In this document: one piece after another, positions 44,513 through 56,860 of the stretch
How positions within the stretch are numbered: the first letter of the stretch is position 1
How the letters are laid out: the number at the start of each line of letters is the position of its first letter
Assembly (NCBI RefSeq): GCF_027595985.1
Contig: NC_073302.1
Span: 213,600,689 to 213,664,688, forward strand
Reading direction: 5' to 3'
DNA from: Sorex araneus
Taxonomy: Eukaryota > Chordata > Mammalia > Eulipotyphla > Soricidae
Length of the DNA stretch: 64,000 bases
Notes under the pieces: generated by a model
The model's input: only the letters and a program-made list of their open reading frames with translations
The model's database searches: none
What the model was told of the DNA's origin: nothing
Translations under genes and position numbers: made by a program

Positions 44513-44526
44513 CTCAGGATTTTTTA

Positions 44527-45609
44527 ACAGTGAATTTTTTGGTTGAAAACATCACCTTAACCACTTTCAAGCAGTATATGAATATTTGACATTATTAGTA
44601 GGTGGTTGCATTTGTCCCTGCAATGACCTTTTAGATACCATTGCTTTGGGAACACGCAATTTCCCAGTAACAGTATCTTTGAATTGGACACCTTAAAAGT
44701 CAATACTGCTCTTACTTACTGTGACCTACTTTTGAGATAGCAATGTGACTCATGGGGAAACATACATTGATAAATGAGGATCTTTGTTGAACATTAGACA
44801 AAAGGAACTAAATTGGGTCTCCAGATATTAATTATTCTCAGAGACACGGTTCATCTGAGTGATCTTCAAATTGAGAGACAATTTTATACTTAAATTTGAT
44901 TGAGCATAGAAACGTTTTAGACCTGGAGTGTAGTAAGCAATATTACAAATGAGTTGAAAAGAAGAAAAAAAAATCCATCAACACATTTATAAACTAAATT
45001 GAGAATGGTAATATTCTCAGCCCTGAGACATTTTGGCTTAGCAAAGCTACCTAATTCAAAATCTGAAAAGAGTGTAATTTTACCCTTTTCTGCTATACTT
45101 ATGAATGCCCTAGGGGCAACTTGCTTTGCAAAAGAGATCAAAGAACTTTTATAATAGGGGTAGCTTGATCAAAGTCAACATAAATGGTTTGGATTAATGT
45201 TCACTAAAGTAAAATAACAAGTAAATATGCCCTCTAAATTTTATTTTTGCATCTTGTTAGCTTATTTTGCAATATATGTGAAAAGATATCATCAATTTAT
45301 CTTGTCAAATAGGTACTATTTATGTTAATTATAATTTTATTATTACTGTAGATATACACTTCTCATGAAATCAGATTATAGAAAAAACAGTTTTGGAAAA
45401 ATAATTATACTAATAAACGATTATTATGATTATACCATCTTAAATAGTGAAGGTAACTTCTGCAAACACTTTAACAAATGCTTTCAACTATGCAGATTTT
45501 TCAGTCAATTTTTGTATTTATTTTGAGTATTCACACACCCAATTTAAATTATTCTAGCTAGAGTGCTAAAAATGAGAATATAGGAGCCGTGTTTTGGAAA
45601 ATACTTTTT
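44527..45609. other. Unique AT-rich sequence
   Basis: The 74-residue minus-strand frame at 44917-45141 has no recognised domain. Confidence 0.5.
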
Positions 45610-45782
45610 AAGTTTTGTTGTATTTTTGTCTTCACCTAGCAGTGCTCAGGACTTAGTCCTGTTTCTGTGTCTAGGAATCAGTTCTGGCAGTCCTGGGGGA
45701 CCATATGTGGTACAGGGGATCAAACTCGGGTTATCCACATGGAGGGCAAGCACTTTTACCCTCATAGTATCTCTCTGATCCT
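45610..45782 (-). mobile_element. Older SOR-A SINE
   Basis: GTCTTCACCTAGCAGTGCTC, GGGGGACCATATGTGGTACA, GGATCAAACTCGGGTTATCC and ATCTCTCTGATCC, reversed. Confidence 0.75.
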
Positions 45783-45844
45783 GCAAAGTTCATAATTGAA
45801 AGGAACCTGAGATACTCTTAAATGAATATACTAAAGTTACCATG

Positions 45845-46020
45845 GGGGGTGCTGGAGAGATTGTACAGCAGGTAGGGCATTTGCTTTGCATGCGGGTGAC
45901 CTGGTTTCAATTTCCAGCATCCCATATGTTCCCCCAAGCACTTCCAGGAGTAATTCCTGAGTGTATCAGCTAGGAGTGACTCCTGTGCATCGCCGGGTGT
46001 GACCCCCCCCCAAAAAGCAA
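45845..46020 (+). mobile_element. SOR-A SINE, plus strand
   Basis: GGTGCTGGAGAGATTGTACA head, degenerate B-box GGTTTCAATTTC, then CAGCATCCCATATGTTCCCC and GCATCGCCGGGTGTGACC with an expanded C-run before AAAAAGCAAA. Confidence 0.92.
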
Positions 46021-48554
46021 ATTTCATAAATTTGCTTTTATCTTTTGGTGTAATTTATTTTAACATATTGATTAGATTTTATCATATTATATGGCATATT
46101 CTTTTCAATATTTATATTGAAAGCTCCACATGTGGCTTAAGTAGTTAAAATGTAAACCATGTTAATTTCATTTGCAATTATTGAATTTATGTGTTTAATA
46201 ATAATTGAAATTTAATACAACCCATAAAGATCTGTGACAAATTGTCATTAAGTTTTATGAATATGTCTACATGGAGACTATAATTTTTAAAAACAAATCA
46301 TAGAATATAGAGCATTCTTTCTGAGAATTATAAGGTTCTAACCTTTTTTGAAACATATGTGAGTTCAAAATTTGCAAAAAGTAATTACTTTGAAATTATA
46401 TTGATTTAATATTAAATTGATATTGATTTTATGCAGTAAAATACCCTTACATTCTATATAGTGAAACTATATTTTGATTATTTTTACCACCCAATTATAC
46501 ATATGGATCATTTTATGAACATGATTTTATAGATAAAATGGCATACTTTTAGAAAAAGAAAAACATTTTGTAATAAATGTGTTTTTATTTAAGGATGGTA
46601 ATATGATCATATGATCATATACCTTATGGATGTTTAAAAAGGCTTTTACAAAACTACTTCAAAATAATTAAAATTTAATTTAAAAGTATTTTCTTTGACT
46701 AATCCCTAAATTCTAATCAAAATAGTTCTACTTAAAATACATAGCATTTTTTTTTGTTTTTTATTGTTAGCCTATTTGTTGAACTGCAGAACTAAATAAT
46801 TTCAATAGCAGTATTTTTTAAATTTATGTATCCTTACGACTTAAAAACTGCTGTATATAATTTTTTCCATCTTTGGGGACTTATACTTCTTACTCAGGCA
46901 AATACATTATCGATTTCAATGCAATTTTTGCTTGATTAAGAATGAGAAAGTCGTTCTTATTAATATCGCTATACAAGTAGGTCATTGATCAGTAGAAAGT
47001 GTCCATCTTCCTTTTTTTTTCCTAGAATGATGGCTTACATTTCCAGCACCTTTGTTATACCAGGGAACCTATTTGGCACTTGTTTCTTTCCATTTCATAC
47101 CATTATTGACGTATAATTTAATGATGGAAGATTCCTAATGCATTTGTTGATAAATAGGAGAACAGTTTTGCTCTCTATAGGATTACTGTGTTTTATCTTT
47201 TCTTCATTAAATTGTCAAGGCTGCTATCCTCAATCACAAGTACATCCTGTACATTAATGTACAACAATGATTGGTGATAGAAAAGTGCACTGGAGAGCAT
47301 TTCAATTTTTGAACTTCCTGGTTTTAGATTTTACTTAATTATTCTACAATTGATGTGCATGTAAGAATGTCACTACTGTCCTCTCTAATGCTTCTTGTAC
47401 AGTCTGATAGCAGGCAAAGCTCTCAGGGGGTAGGTTAATTCTCTGAGGCTAAAGAACACTACTGAGTGAATTATAATGAGCTGTTATTGTATGTGGGGTT
47501 TTTTATTCAGGACATTTATAGCAAGTTTTGAAGAGTATGCCACGACCCTCTATTCATCGCAAATTTTTCTATCAATATATGTCCTAGTTAGACATATGAT
47601 ATTATAGAATTACAAAACATAAGAGCTTCTACTCAACGAACATCATTTTTGAGAAGAATGAGTTGTAGTCCAGAAAGATTAAAGATTTGTGAGACTGTAA
47701 GGCTGATGACATCTGAAAAGCAAAGAAATGTGACCTAGCCTTTATTACACAGTGAGGTGGATCCAAATTTATTTCACTTATTGAATGCAAGATATTTGAC
47801 TAGTTGTCTATCTGGCCTCAGCCTCTTCATTTGCACTGTGTTAATATTAGCAACTTCATAAATTGTATGCAAAATGTCAAATATAGAATTCTTGTTGATT
47901 TTTCAAAAAGTTTCTCCCAGAGAAAAAACACACTGTAAAATTTTGAAAACTATTCCCAATTATAGTCTATTTATATGAACATGGGTGAGCAATTTTGTCT
48001 AATTCTTTTTATTAAAATTTTAAACTATTGTAAAAGATTTTATTGTCTTTGGTGGTTGAGCAGAGGAAAGGATAGGCAGGCATTAAGAAAATATGAGCTT
48101 CAATTATAATTAATTAGAAGCAAAATGAAATACACACACCTTAGCTGTTTTTTATTTCCTTCAGTGCAGGATTCCTTATAACAATTTTCTTTTTCTCATT
48201 GTCTATCCATGAAAAATAGCAAAATAAGTGATGGTTCTCTAGTTATATGTTTGGTTTTTGCATCTCTACTCTATTTCATATATATGCCTTACGAGCACAA
48301 GCTTTTGGGGTCCTATTGCTGTAGTTATTGTTTTCAACACTGAGAAACAAATTTAGTTCTGTAAAATGTAGGAAAGATATTTTAAAGATGTCAAAATCTG
48401 ATTGTTTGATAATGGACTTTGTTGAAGTTTTGGAAATAGTTTAATCATTTATTTGGAATGGAACTTTCTATCCCAGAGCTATTCCAAAATTAAAAATTTA
48501 TGCATCAAGCCATCTTTATTTATATTATTGTCTAATTCAAAAGGAAAGATTTAG
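46021..48554. other. Unique AT-rich sequence (2.5 kb)
   Basis: No repeat family or frame recognised. A small ATATGATC direct repeat with palindromic character sits at about 46600-46620. Confidence 0.5.
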
Positions 48555-48775
48555 AAAAGAGAGGAGAGAGAGAGAAGAAAGAGATGAAGATAGAAATAGA
48601 GTGAGAGAGAATAGTGTCTACCTTACAGGTGGGGGTAGGGGAGGGAAACTGGGGACATTGGCTGTAGGAAATGTACACTCATGAAGGGACAGGTATTGGA
48701 ACATTATATGATTGAAACCCAATCATAAACAACTCTGTAACTGTGCAAGTTACTGTGATTAAATTGACCTTTTAA
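48555..48775 (+). mobile_element. Old L1 3'UTR end, plus strand
   Basis: A GA-rich stretch, then GGTGGGGGTAGGGGAGGG, ATTGAAACCCAATCATAAAC, CTGTAACTGTGCAAGTTACT and a GTGATTAAATTG end resemble the L1 3'UTR terminus seen at 18.4 kb and 54.0 kb, but strongly diverged. Confidence 0.55.
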
Positions 48776-49541
48776 AACAAGGCAAAAATACCTTTAAAAA
48801 TGAAGCTAATTTAAGAAGATCTTAATTACAGAAAAAAAAAATTGTCAATTTTACTCAAGGTCTGTGTTTGGATCTAGGCATCAAACCACTAGGAAGAACA
48901 TGAGAAGAAAAATGAGCCAGCAAACTTCTTCAAAGTAAGGGACAAAGTGCTTATGCTTTATTTATACAATTAAGTAACACCACTTCAAAGTCTTTGATAA
49001 TGAATCAGAAAGAGACTGTTAATATTGCTGAACAGTAATTTTAGAAAACACTCATGGGTCTATTAATTATTTGGATCAGAAATTCATTGATAGTTTAATT
49101 TCAACATTAGTAATAAAATCTGTTAGGCTAACTTTGAAATAAATAATTAATTTAGATTCTGTTTACACAGTTCTGATTAACCCCAGATATTCAGTATATT
49201 CTCTCATTTCTTAAAACTTTGAGTAGTCTGAAAAAAAGTTGCAATGCTTTGACAAATAGTTGGATTTGTAGTCAGAGTTGTCTCAGCAGTAAAGTATATA
49301 TGTTACAGGTATAAGGACTTGTTTTATACCAACAGAATCCCTCATTCCTCAAGACAGTAAAATTGTAAAACTTCCATATGCATGAAGTCAGAACAGTATT
49401 CTGAGTCGCATGTATATTGAAGTTAAAGAACCATCAATTTTTTTTGTGTGTGTTGCACAAAAAATTGTAATTATACTATACATTTCTTTCTCTTCTTCTA
49501 AGTCCCTCGAGCACTGATTACATATAAATGTTCTTTTAAAA
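48776..49541. other. AT-rich sequence with no recognised feature
   Basis: Nothing recognised. Confidence 0.45.
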
Positions 49542-49549
49542 ATGTATTG

Positions 49550-49730
49550 CAGTGCCGGAGCGATATTACAGTGCCTAAGGCATTTGCCTTGCGAGAGGCA
49601 GACCTACCTGGGTTTGGTCACCAGCATCCCATGTGGTTCCCCGAGCATCGCCAGAACTGATTCCTGAGTGCAGAGCCAACAGTAACCCCTGAGCATCGTT
49701 GGATGTGACCCAAAAAGTAAAAAAAAAATT
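49550..49730 (+). mobile_element. SOR-A SINE with short target-site duplication
   Basis: GTGCCGGAGCGATATTACAG, GCATCCCATGTGGTTCCCC, CTGAGTGCAGAGCCAACAG, then GTTGGATGTGACCCAAAAAG and an A-run. TGTATTGC is present on both sides (about 49542-49549 and 49731-49738). Confidence 0.92.
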
Positions 49731-49920
49731 TGTATTGCGGAATACAGAGTTGAGTTGAAGATAATTGATTTTATGAATATATGAATTATATGAATCTGAT
49801 TTATCATTTGTGATATTAACTTCCACTTTATAAATTTATACAATTGTGGTTCTGAGAAGTAAAATGATTTACATAAAGATATAGAGCAAATTAGCTGTAA
49901 AGTACTATTCTTTTCCTTTT

Positions 49921-50047
49921 TGACATTTTGTTTTATGTTAGGCCATATCTGGCAATCGACTGGGGTTACTCCTAGCTCTGCACTGTGGAATCGCTCCAGG
50001 CTACCTGTATACAGGTAAGCACGTACCCTCTCTGTATTAGCTCTCCA
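49921..50047 (-). mobile_element. Degraded SOR-A SINE
   Basis: GGCCATATCTGGCAATCGAC, GGGTTACTCCTAGCTCTGCA and GTATTAGCTCTCC, reversed, with internal loss around the B-box. Confidence 0.6.
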
Positions 50048-50101
50048 TACCCTCATTTTCCCCCTTGCTTTTGTGTGTAAATGTGTTCCTGTATGCATTT
50101 G

Positions 50102-50145
50102 TGTATGTGTGTGTGTGTGTATGTGTATGTATGTTTATGCGTGTA
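50102..50145. repeat. (GT)n-rich microsatellite
   Basis: GT and GTAT units (TGTGTGTGTGTGTATGTGTA) ending in a G-run near 50147. Confidence 0.85.
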
Positions 50146-50159
50146 TGGGGGGGGAATGG

Positions 50160-50310
50160 TGTTCACGCCACACCAACTCTGCTGTGCTCAGGGCTTCCAC
50201 CTGATTTTGTGCACAGGGATCAATTCTGACAAATATGTTTAAGGGATTGAATCCGGGTCAGCCAAGTGTGAGATAGTGACTTGGATTTGTACTATCTCTT
50301 CACCCCAGCA
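50160..50310 (-). mobile_element. Degraded SOR-A SINE
   Basis: CTGCTGTGCTCAGGGCTTCC, GGGATTGAATCCGGGTCAGC and ACTATCTCTTCACCCCAGC, reversed. Confidence 0.65.
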
Positions 50311-51728
50311 CAATGCTTTCTATGTTATAAATTTAGATGTACTTGCAGAGACGCCGAAAGACTGCTTGTTTTAAAAGATTAGTCCTGCTTGAATGTTCTT
50401 TGTAATTTCAACAGAAACAGAGAGAAAAATCCATAAAAGCCTTTCTTTTTAGAAGATTTCTACTGACAAATCACCTGCACCTTCATTACTCCTTGTGTAT
50501 TTCTGAGCATAACAGAATTTCAGCAAATATATTTTATTAGGTGCTTAATACTATGCACCTACACTAAGCCTACGAACTAAAAGTAATCGACTCTATATTG
50601 GTGGAGTAAAATATTTTTAATTAAATCATAAGCAAACAGCATGACCTTGTTCTTAAACGTAATTTCATCACAGTTCCACAGATAAATATGTTAAGACTTT
50701 GTAAATATCAGATTCTGGAAAGTGAAGTCTCAAATTTTGAATGGAATTCTCATCCACATTTCCTTACTAAATGCAGAGTATTTAGTTTAAATCATCTACG
50801 TAAGCAGTTTCTGAAAGGAAAAAGAGATTGCATTGGTAGGACAAAACAGTAGACAACAAAGGAAAGCCTATTTGAAGTGAAATTTATGTCACGTTTACAA
50901 TCTTCTCTTTATTCAAATTTAACTAAATACAATTCTGAGCCTTAGGAAAGTAAAATATATTCATGATTAGAGGAAACGAGAGTAAACTTTCTCAATTCAA
51001 TAAACAACTTTCTCAATGGGGGTTGCATATATATATAAAAGATTAACCCAACACTATTACAGCTATGTCAGCAACATTTCAAAAGAAGTGGGTATTACAT
51101 CCTGTAATCTTTACAAGAAAACAAATAAAAATGACTCGAATTACTTTTTCCTTTGAAATATATTCACATTCATTCTCTCTCTTTCCAAAAATAAATCTCA
51201 TCTTCTAAATTTACACCTTTAAAAGATAAATTCTAAGTTTCTTCTTCTTACATTTATATTATCTTCTCTGGAATTTTGGTCAACCACCTAAAATTCCTCA
51301 AATCCAATAACAAATGTCACCTGAGTTATAATTTAGGCGTTTTCCTCCCTTTAGTGGATTCAAACTAGTTTCCTATGAGGATTTAAATCTACTTCTTTAC
51401 TACACATTTTTTTTAAATTGATGATAGCTGCAAATTACATTTTGTTGTATTTATAAGTAAATCCTCTCTATCTATATCCTTGAAAGAAATCTTGCAGTTA
51501 CCATTATTATTTAGCGTATTTCTTACCAGTACTGTTTCAAATAATCATTTATTGTGATGAATTGACACTAAACTGTACAAGGTTATGCAAATGTTTTAGT
51601 ATGAGTAACTATGATGATGAACTAACAAATTTTTAATTGGTATAACTAGATCTTTAATTGGTATAACTAGATTGGTATAACTCATAGAGAATGAGGCAGA
51701 AAAATGTCCAGAAATATGTGTCATGAGA
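50311..51728. other. AT-rich sequence with a small tandem duplication
   Basis: At about 51633-51682 the unit TTTAATTGGTATAACTAGAT occurs twice and ATTGGTATAACT a third time. Otherwise nothing recognised. Confidence 0.5.
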
Positions 51729-51745
51729 AGCAAAATTTTTATTTT

Positions 51746-52742
51746 TTTAATTTTAAAAATTTTTTAAATTTTATTGATCACTGTGAGATAGTTACAGGCT
51801 TTCACAATGACCAAACACCCATCCCTCCACCAGTGCACATTCCCCACCACCCATAACCCGGATATACCCGCCTCATTTCCCACCTTCCCCCTGCCTCTAT
51901 GGCAGACAATATTCCCCATACTCTCTCTATACTTTTGGGCATTATAGCTTGCAACACAGACATTGAGAGGTCATCATGCTGGGTCCATCATCTACTTTCG
52001 GCATGCATCTTCCATCCCAACTGGTTCCTCCAGACATCATTTTCTTAGTGATCCCTTCTCTATTCCATCTGCCTACTCCCCTCTGCTAATGAAGCAGTCT
52101 TCTAGCTATGGGGCAATCCCCTTGGCCCTTGTATCTACTGTCCTTGGTTGTCAGCCTCATGTGATGCTACCCTACACTCCACAAATGAGTGCAGTCCCTC
52201 TATGTCTGTCCCTCTCTTTCTGACTCATTTCACTTAGCATGATACTCTCCATGTTTACCCATTTATGAGCAAACTTCATGACTTCATCTCTCCTAACAGC
52301 TGCGTAGTATTCCATTTGTAGATCTACCAAAGTTTCTTTAACCAGTCATCTGTTTTAGGACACTCGGGTTTTTCCAGATTTTGGCTATTGCGAACAGGGC
52401 TGCAATAAGTATATAGGTACAGATGTCATTTCAACTGTTCTTTTGTATCCTCGGGCTATATTCCCAGAAGTGGTATTGCAGGGTCATATGGAAGCTCAAT
52501 TTCTAGTTTTTGAAGGACTATCTATATTGTTTTCCAGAAAGGCTGAACCAGTTGGCATTCCCACCAACAGTGAAGGAGCGTTCCCTTTTTCCCCACATCC
52601 ACGTCAGCACTGGTTGCTTTTGTTCTTTTGAATGTGTGTCAGTCTCTGTGGTGTGAGATGATATTTCATTGTTGTTTTGATTTGCATCTCCCTGATGACT
52701 AGGGATGTGGAGCATTTTTTCATGTGCCTTTTGGCCATTTGT
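51746..52742 (-). mobile_element. L1 LINE, 5'-truncated (~1 kb), with target-site duplication
   Basis: Reversed L1 3'UTR (ATTGATCACTGTGAGATAG, CCATCCCTCCACCAGTGCAC) joins the end of ORF2 (plus-strand CTCTCTTTCTGACTCATTTC, GTTTTCCAGAAAGGCTGAAC). The middle (51960-52130) is a 3'UTR variant not seen in the other copies. AGCAAAATTTTTATTTT flanks it at about 51729-51745 and 52743-52759. The ORF2 frame is broken. Confidence 0.92.
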
Positions 52743-52759
52743 AGCAAAATTTTTATTTT

Positions 52760-53045
52760 AATTTTTTAATTGAATCATCCTTAATTAGAGATTTACAGAT
52801 TTATTCATAATTAAGTTTCAGGTAATATTTCACTACCAATCCCTTCCTCAATGTCCTATTCCCTCCACCAGTGTCTCTGGTTTTCCTCTTAGCCTGCCTC
52901 TATGGAAAGCACACTTACCATTTTCTTTTTCTCCACCTCCCTCTTTCCTGTTAGGCACTGTGGTATACAAAACTGTTTCTGATCATGTATTATGCAAGCA
53001 TTTTTCCTCCTCTCAGCACCCAGCATAATAAATTCTTAATTGCCA
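52760..53045 (-). mobile_element. Probable ancient L1 3'UTR fragment
   Basis: AATTGAATCATCCTTAATTA, TTCCCTCCACCAGTGTCTC and GCCTGCCTCTATGGAAAGC parallel the L1 3'UTR of the neighbouring element with heavy divergence. Confidence 0.5.
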
Positions 53046-53369
53046 ACTGTTAAAAGATAGACTATTATATAGCCTTTGCTACCATCAATTCTAATGCACA
53101 TATGTAAGTTGTTGATAATGCCTACTAAAAGTAATTAACATTATTGTGCCTCTCTGTATTTAAAAGAGCAATAAATAATTGTACTGTGACATGCACATTT
53201 TTGGAATTTCTAAAAGAATTCTTGAAATTGCATCATTTGCTCTGTAACAGTCTAAAACTTTCTTGTCCAGAATTGTGTGGTAGTTTTGTTTGTGTAGCAT
53301 ATGCATGAGAGTACTTATTGTCAACATATATACAAATATACATATACATATTATTAAACAAATTTCTAT
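53046..53369. other. AT-rich sequence with no recognised feature
   Basis: Nothing recognised. Confidence 0.4.
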
Positions 53370-53383
53370 AAGAATAGTTGTGT

Positions 53384-54083
53384 ATTAGCATGATGCTTTC
53401 CATGTTGATCCACTTATATGCAAAGTTCATGACTTCATCTTTTCTAACAGCTGTATAATATTCCATTGTATAGATGTACCAAAATTTCTTTAACCAATCA
53501 TCTGTTCTCAGGTACTCGGGTTTTTTCCAGATTCTGGCTATTGAAAACAATATCTAAGTTAAATGAGTCAGAAAGAGAGGACAGACATAGAAAGTTTGCA
53601 CTTATCTGTGGAATATAAAATAGCAGAGTAGGAGACTAACACCCAAGAATAGTAGTATATAAAACCAGGAGGTTGGCTCCATGGCTTGGAAGCTGGCCTC
53701 ACATGCTGCAGGAAAGGCAGCCCAGATAGAGAAGGAAACACCAAGTAAAATGTGATTGGAGATTCAGTGTGGGAAGGGAGATGCATGCTAAAAGTAGACT
53801 AGAGACTGAAAAAGATGGCCACTCAATACCCCTATTGCAGACCACTACACACAAAAGGAGAGAGAGAAGGAAAGGGAATGCTCTGCCACATTGGTGGAGT
53901 GGGGTGGGGGGATGGGATTGAGGGGTGGGAGGGATGCTGGGTCCATTGGTGGTGGAGAATGGACACTGGTGGAGGGATGGGCTCTAAAACATTGTATGAG
54001 GGAAACACAATATGAAAATGTGCAAATCTGCAACTTTACCCTCACGGTGACTCACTAATTAAAAAATAAATAAATTTAAAAAA
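53384..54083 (+). mobile_element. 5'-inverted L1 (twin-primed) with target-site duplication
   Basis: The first ~170 bases (53384-53554) are late ORF2 sequence in minus orientation (reading [20 protein letters not shown] on the minus strand). From about 53560 the plus strand carries the ORF2 end and 3'UTR to an A-rich tail at 54058-54083. AAGAATAGTTGTGT (53370-53383) and AAGAATTGTTGTGT (54084-54097) flank the whole unit, so both halves arrived together. Confidence 0.93.
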
Positions 54084-54097
54084 AAGAATTGTTGTGT

Positions 54098-55002
54098 CCT
54101 AAAAATATATTCTGATCCCATCATGCAAACATATTTTTAAAATCTGTCCTTTATTTTTTATTAGTGTACTATAAAACATTGATAATTCTCTATAATCTAA
54201 ATGAATTTTTTGATCTTGTTATTTTTATTTTAATGAAAGAGCTTTGTATTTTGGAAAAAAAGATAAATATACATGTTTAGATTATCTGTATCCAATGTCT
54301 AAAAATAAAATTGAACAAAAGGAATCTATGATAGCTAAAAAGAAAATGAAAACAGAATCTAGCATATTCCACCAAATTTATAGCAATTTATATGGCTGTG
54401 AATTTACAGTGGAATCATTTCACCATATTATGAACATGTTCTGACCAAGTATGAGTGACTCTTTTTCCATAAAAAGGCTATTTTTAAAAAATTTTTTTTA
54501 AAAAATTTAAAAGGCATGTTATAAATTTTTTCTGCAAGAAAACAGTTGCATTATTTTCATGGATAATTGGTGAATGTATAATTTAATTGCAACAATAAAG
54601 ATTTTGCTCATTATTTTGCTCCTTATTGAGTTCTCTTGTGTTCTTTTTTTAATGGAGATAAGTTTTTTAGATTAAATAAATTAACAGTTAAAATTTGTTT
54701 TAATTTTTTGTTCTGCAATTTTTATACATTTTAATTCTGTAATTAGGATTTGATTTTTAAATTTTGTTGCTTTATGTATAACAAAATCACAAATTTTACA
54801 GTTATTCTATTTGTTTTCAGCTCTTTTCCATAAATCTTTTGATATATTGCCTTTTTGAAATTGAATTATTAGTTTATTTATAAAAGGTGTCAATTCACAA
54901 TTTAATAATTTGTAAAATTTAAGTATCAAAAATACATTTTTGCAATTTGCATCAAATTGTGTGTTTTTAAAATTCTCATAAATGTGACTATAAAGACAAA
55001 TT
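54098..55002. other. AT-rich sequence with no recognised feature
   Basis: Very AT-rich. The 66-residue frame at 54244-54444 has no recognisable domain. Confidence 0.5.
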
Positions 55003-55018
55003 TAGAAATACAATTGAG

Positions 55019-55179
55019 GGACCTGGAGCGATAGCACAGTGGGTAGGGCATTTGCCTTGCACCCAGCTGACCCGGGTTCAAGTCTCAGCATCCCATATGG
55101 TCCCCTGAGCACTGCCAGGAGTAATTCCTGAGTGCAGAGCCAGGAGTAACCCATGTAACCCAAAAAACAAATAAAAAAA
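55019..55179 (+). mobile_element. Young SOR-A SINE with 16-bp target-site duplication
   Basis: A-box TAGCACAGTGG and B-box-like GGTTCAAGTC are visible. It lost about 15 bases near the 3' end (CCCATGTAACCCAAAAAA). TAGAAATACAATTGAG occurs at 55003-55018 and 55180-55195. Confidence 0.97.
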
Positions 55180-55195
55180 TAGAAATACAATTGAG

Positions 55196-55709
55196 AGTTA
55201 AAATATTTTTCATGCTGCACATTTCATATTGAAAATCTACAATAATTAAGATGTCTACCATCCTATCTGCCATGCTACTATTGGGCTGTCAGTATTGTGG
55301 AAATTGGAAGTGTCACATGGCACTTTAAGTGGTCACATGCTCCAGGATCTATTGAACTGGGATGATTCTAGACCCACCACCCTCCCCAGTGATAGACAAC
55401 CACACACCCACCCATACTCTCCTACTTCTAGAAGCCCCAGCTGCCTCACACACATCCCAAAGTCACTGTCATATAAACAAAGGCCCAGAGATGCCAAGCC
55501 AAGCAAATGCAACTTATGGTGTACACCAATCTTTGGCTGAAAACACTGAGCATTTTTTGATGTATGTCAGTATTCTTTAAAAGTCTAATAGTATGCCAGA
55601 GTCCTATAGAAAAAAAAATTAATCATACTATTATTGTAATGTTATATAGACTTCCTCTTATGACTCCCTGATCAAAGAATTTTCTGTGTATTTATTTTCT
55701 ATTGCAGAG
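55196..55709. other. Moderately GC-richer sequence, unclassified
   Basis: The C-rich part at 55360-55460 (CACCACCCTCCCCAGTG and on) is open in two frames (55295-55540, 55362-55580) but shows no known domain. I call no gene. Confidence 0.4.
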
Positions 55710-56860
55710 ACGCAGAGAGGAAATACAAGAGGTGCCTCCCCCCCACCCTGTAGGATAACATAGCCTCAAGTAGTTTAGGTTTATTGGCTTACTCCCATCA
55801 CAGTGCTCCCATTCCTCTTTGTTTATTTGTAGCTTCTTTCTTACTGTTCTGTTGACTTGTAAATACTGTTTTTCTCTTCTCCTTGAGTCCTTTGCATAGT
55901 TTATTCAGAGCCATGTCCTTTTGTATGGACACAGGAAGACTTAGCAAATGCTATGCTTTTATAACCTGGGAGTCATTTGACTCTACATGATATTTTCCTC
56001 CTGGGCATCAGTTCTCTCCACCTAAGCCTCAGCTGCCCTTACTTCCTAGCACCCCCAAAGGCAGGGTCGTGACGAGAGACGAGACGGACCCAGGGCAAGC
56101 GGTGAGTTGTGTGCTACCTGGCATCGAGATGGGCCTGGCCAAAGTGCCTAATGCTTAACTATAAGTTAAGAGCTTGATCATGGACAAATGTTGTCATGAT
56201 CCAAACAGTGATAACTAGATTTGGACCCTGCTAAGGTGAGGAATGATTAATCTAGCCTGAGTGCTGTGGTCTGAGTCTGTGGCAAGATGTTGCCAAGAGA
56301 GCTGCCTTAAAAGCCTCAATGTATCTCTTGCTATGTCCATGCAAAAATAACTAGCATTAAGATGTTTGTTTTTTTTTAATATTTTATTGAGTCACCATGT
56401 GGAAAGTTACAAAGTTTTCAGGTTTAAATCTCAGTTATACAATGCTCGAATACCCATCCCTTCACCAGTGCTCATATTCCACCACCAAGAATCCCAGTAT
56501 AGCTCCACCCAGCCCCCTCACACCCGTAACCCCCCCACGCCCCTAGCCCCCCCACCCTAAGCCCCCTCCCTGCCTGTGTAACTAATAAATTTCACTTTAT
56601 TTTCACTTTGATTGCATACAATATTTCAACAAAACTCACTGTTATTGTTTGGAGAGTCTCTCCCCTAAAGTCAGACCTGCTGAAAAGGAAGCATTAGATA
56701 ATTTGTTTTCCATTGCTGAGGATGAAGAGGTATGAGGTCGAGTGACCACACTTAGCGGCCTCTCGGTTTTGGGTTTCTGTAATTTAGTATTTTAGTAACT
56801 AAGTCCAGAGAGATATCTTCCAGAAGTTGCATCGTTGCCAACTTGTACTTCTCAGTTACA

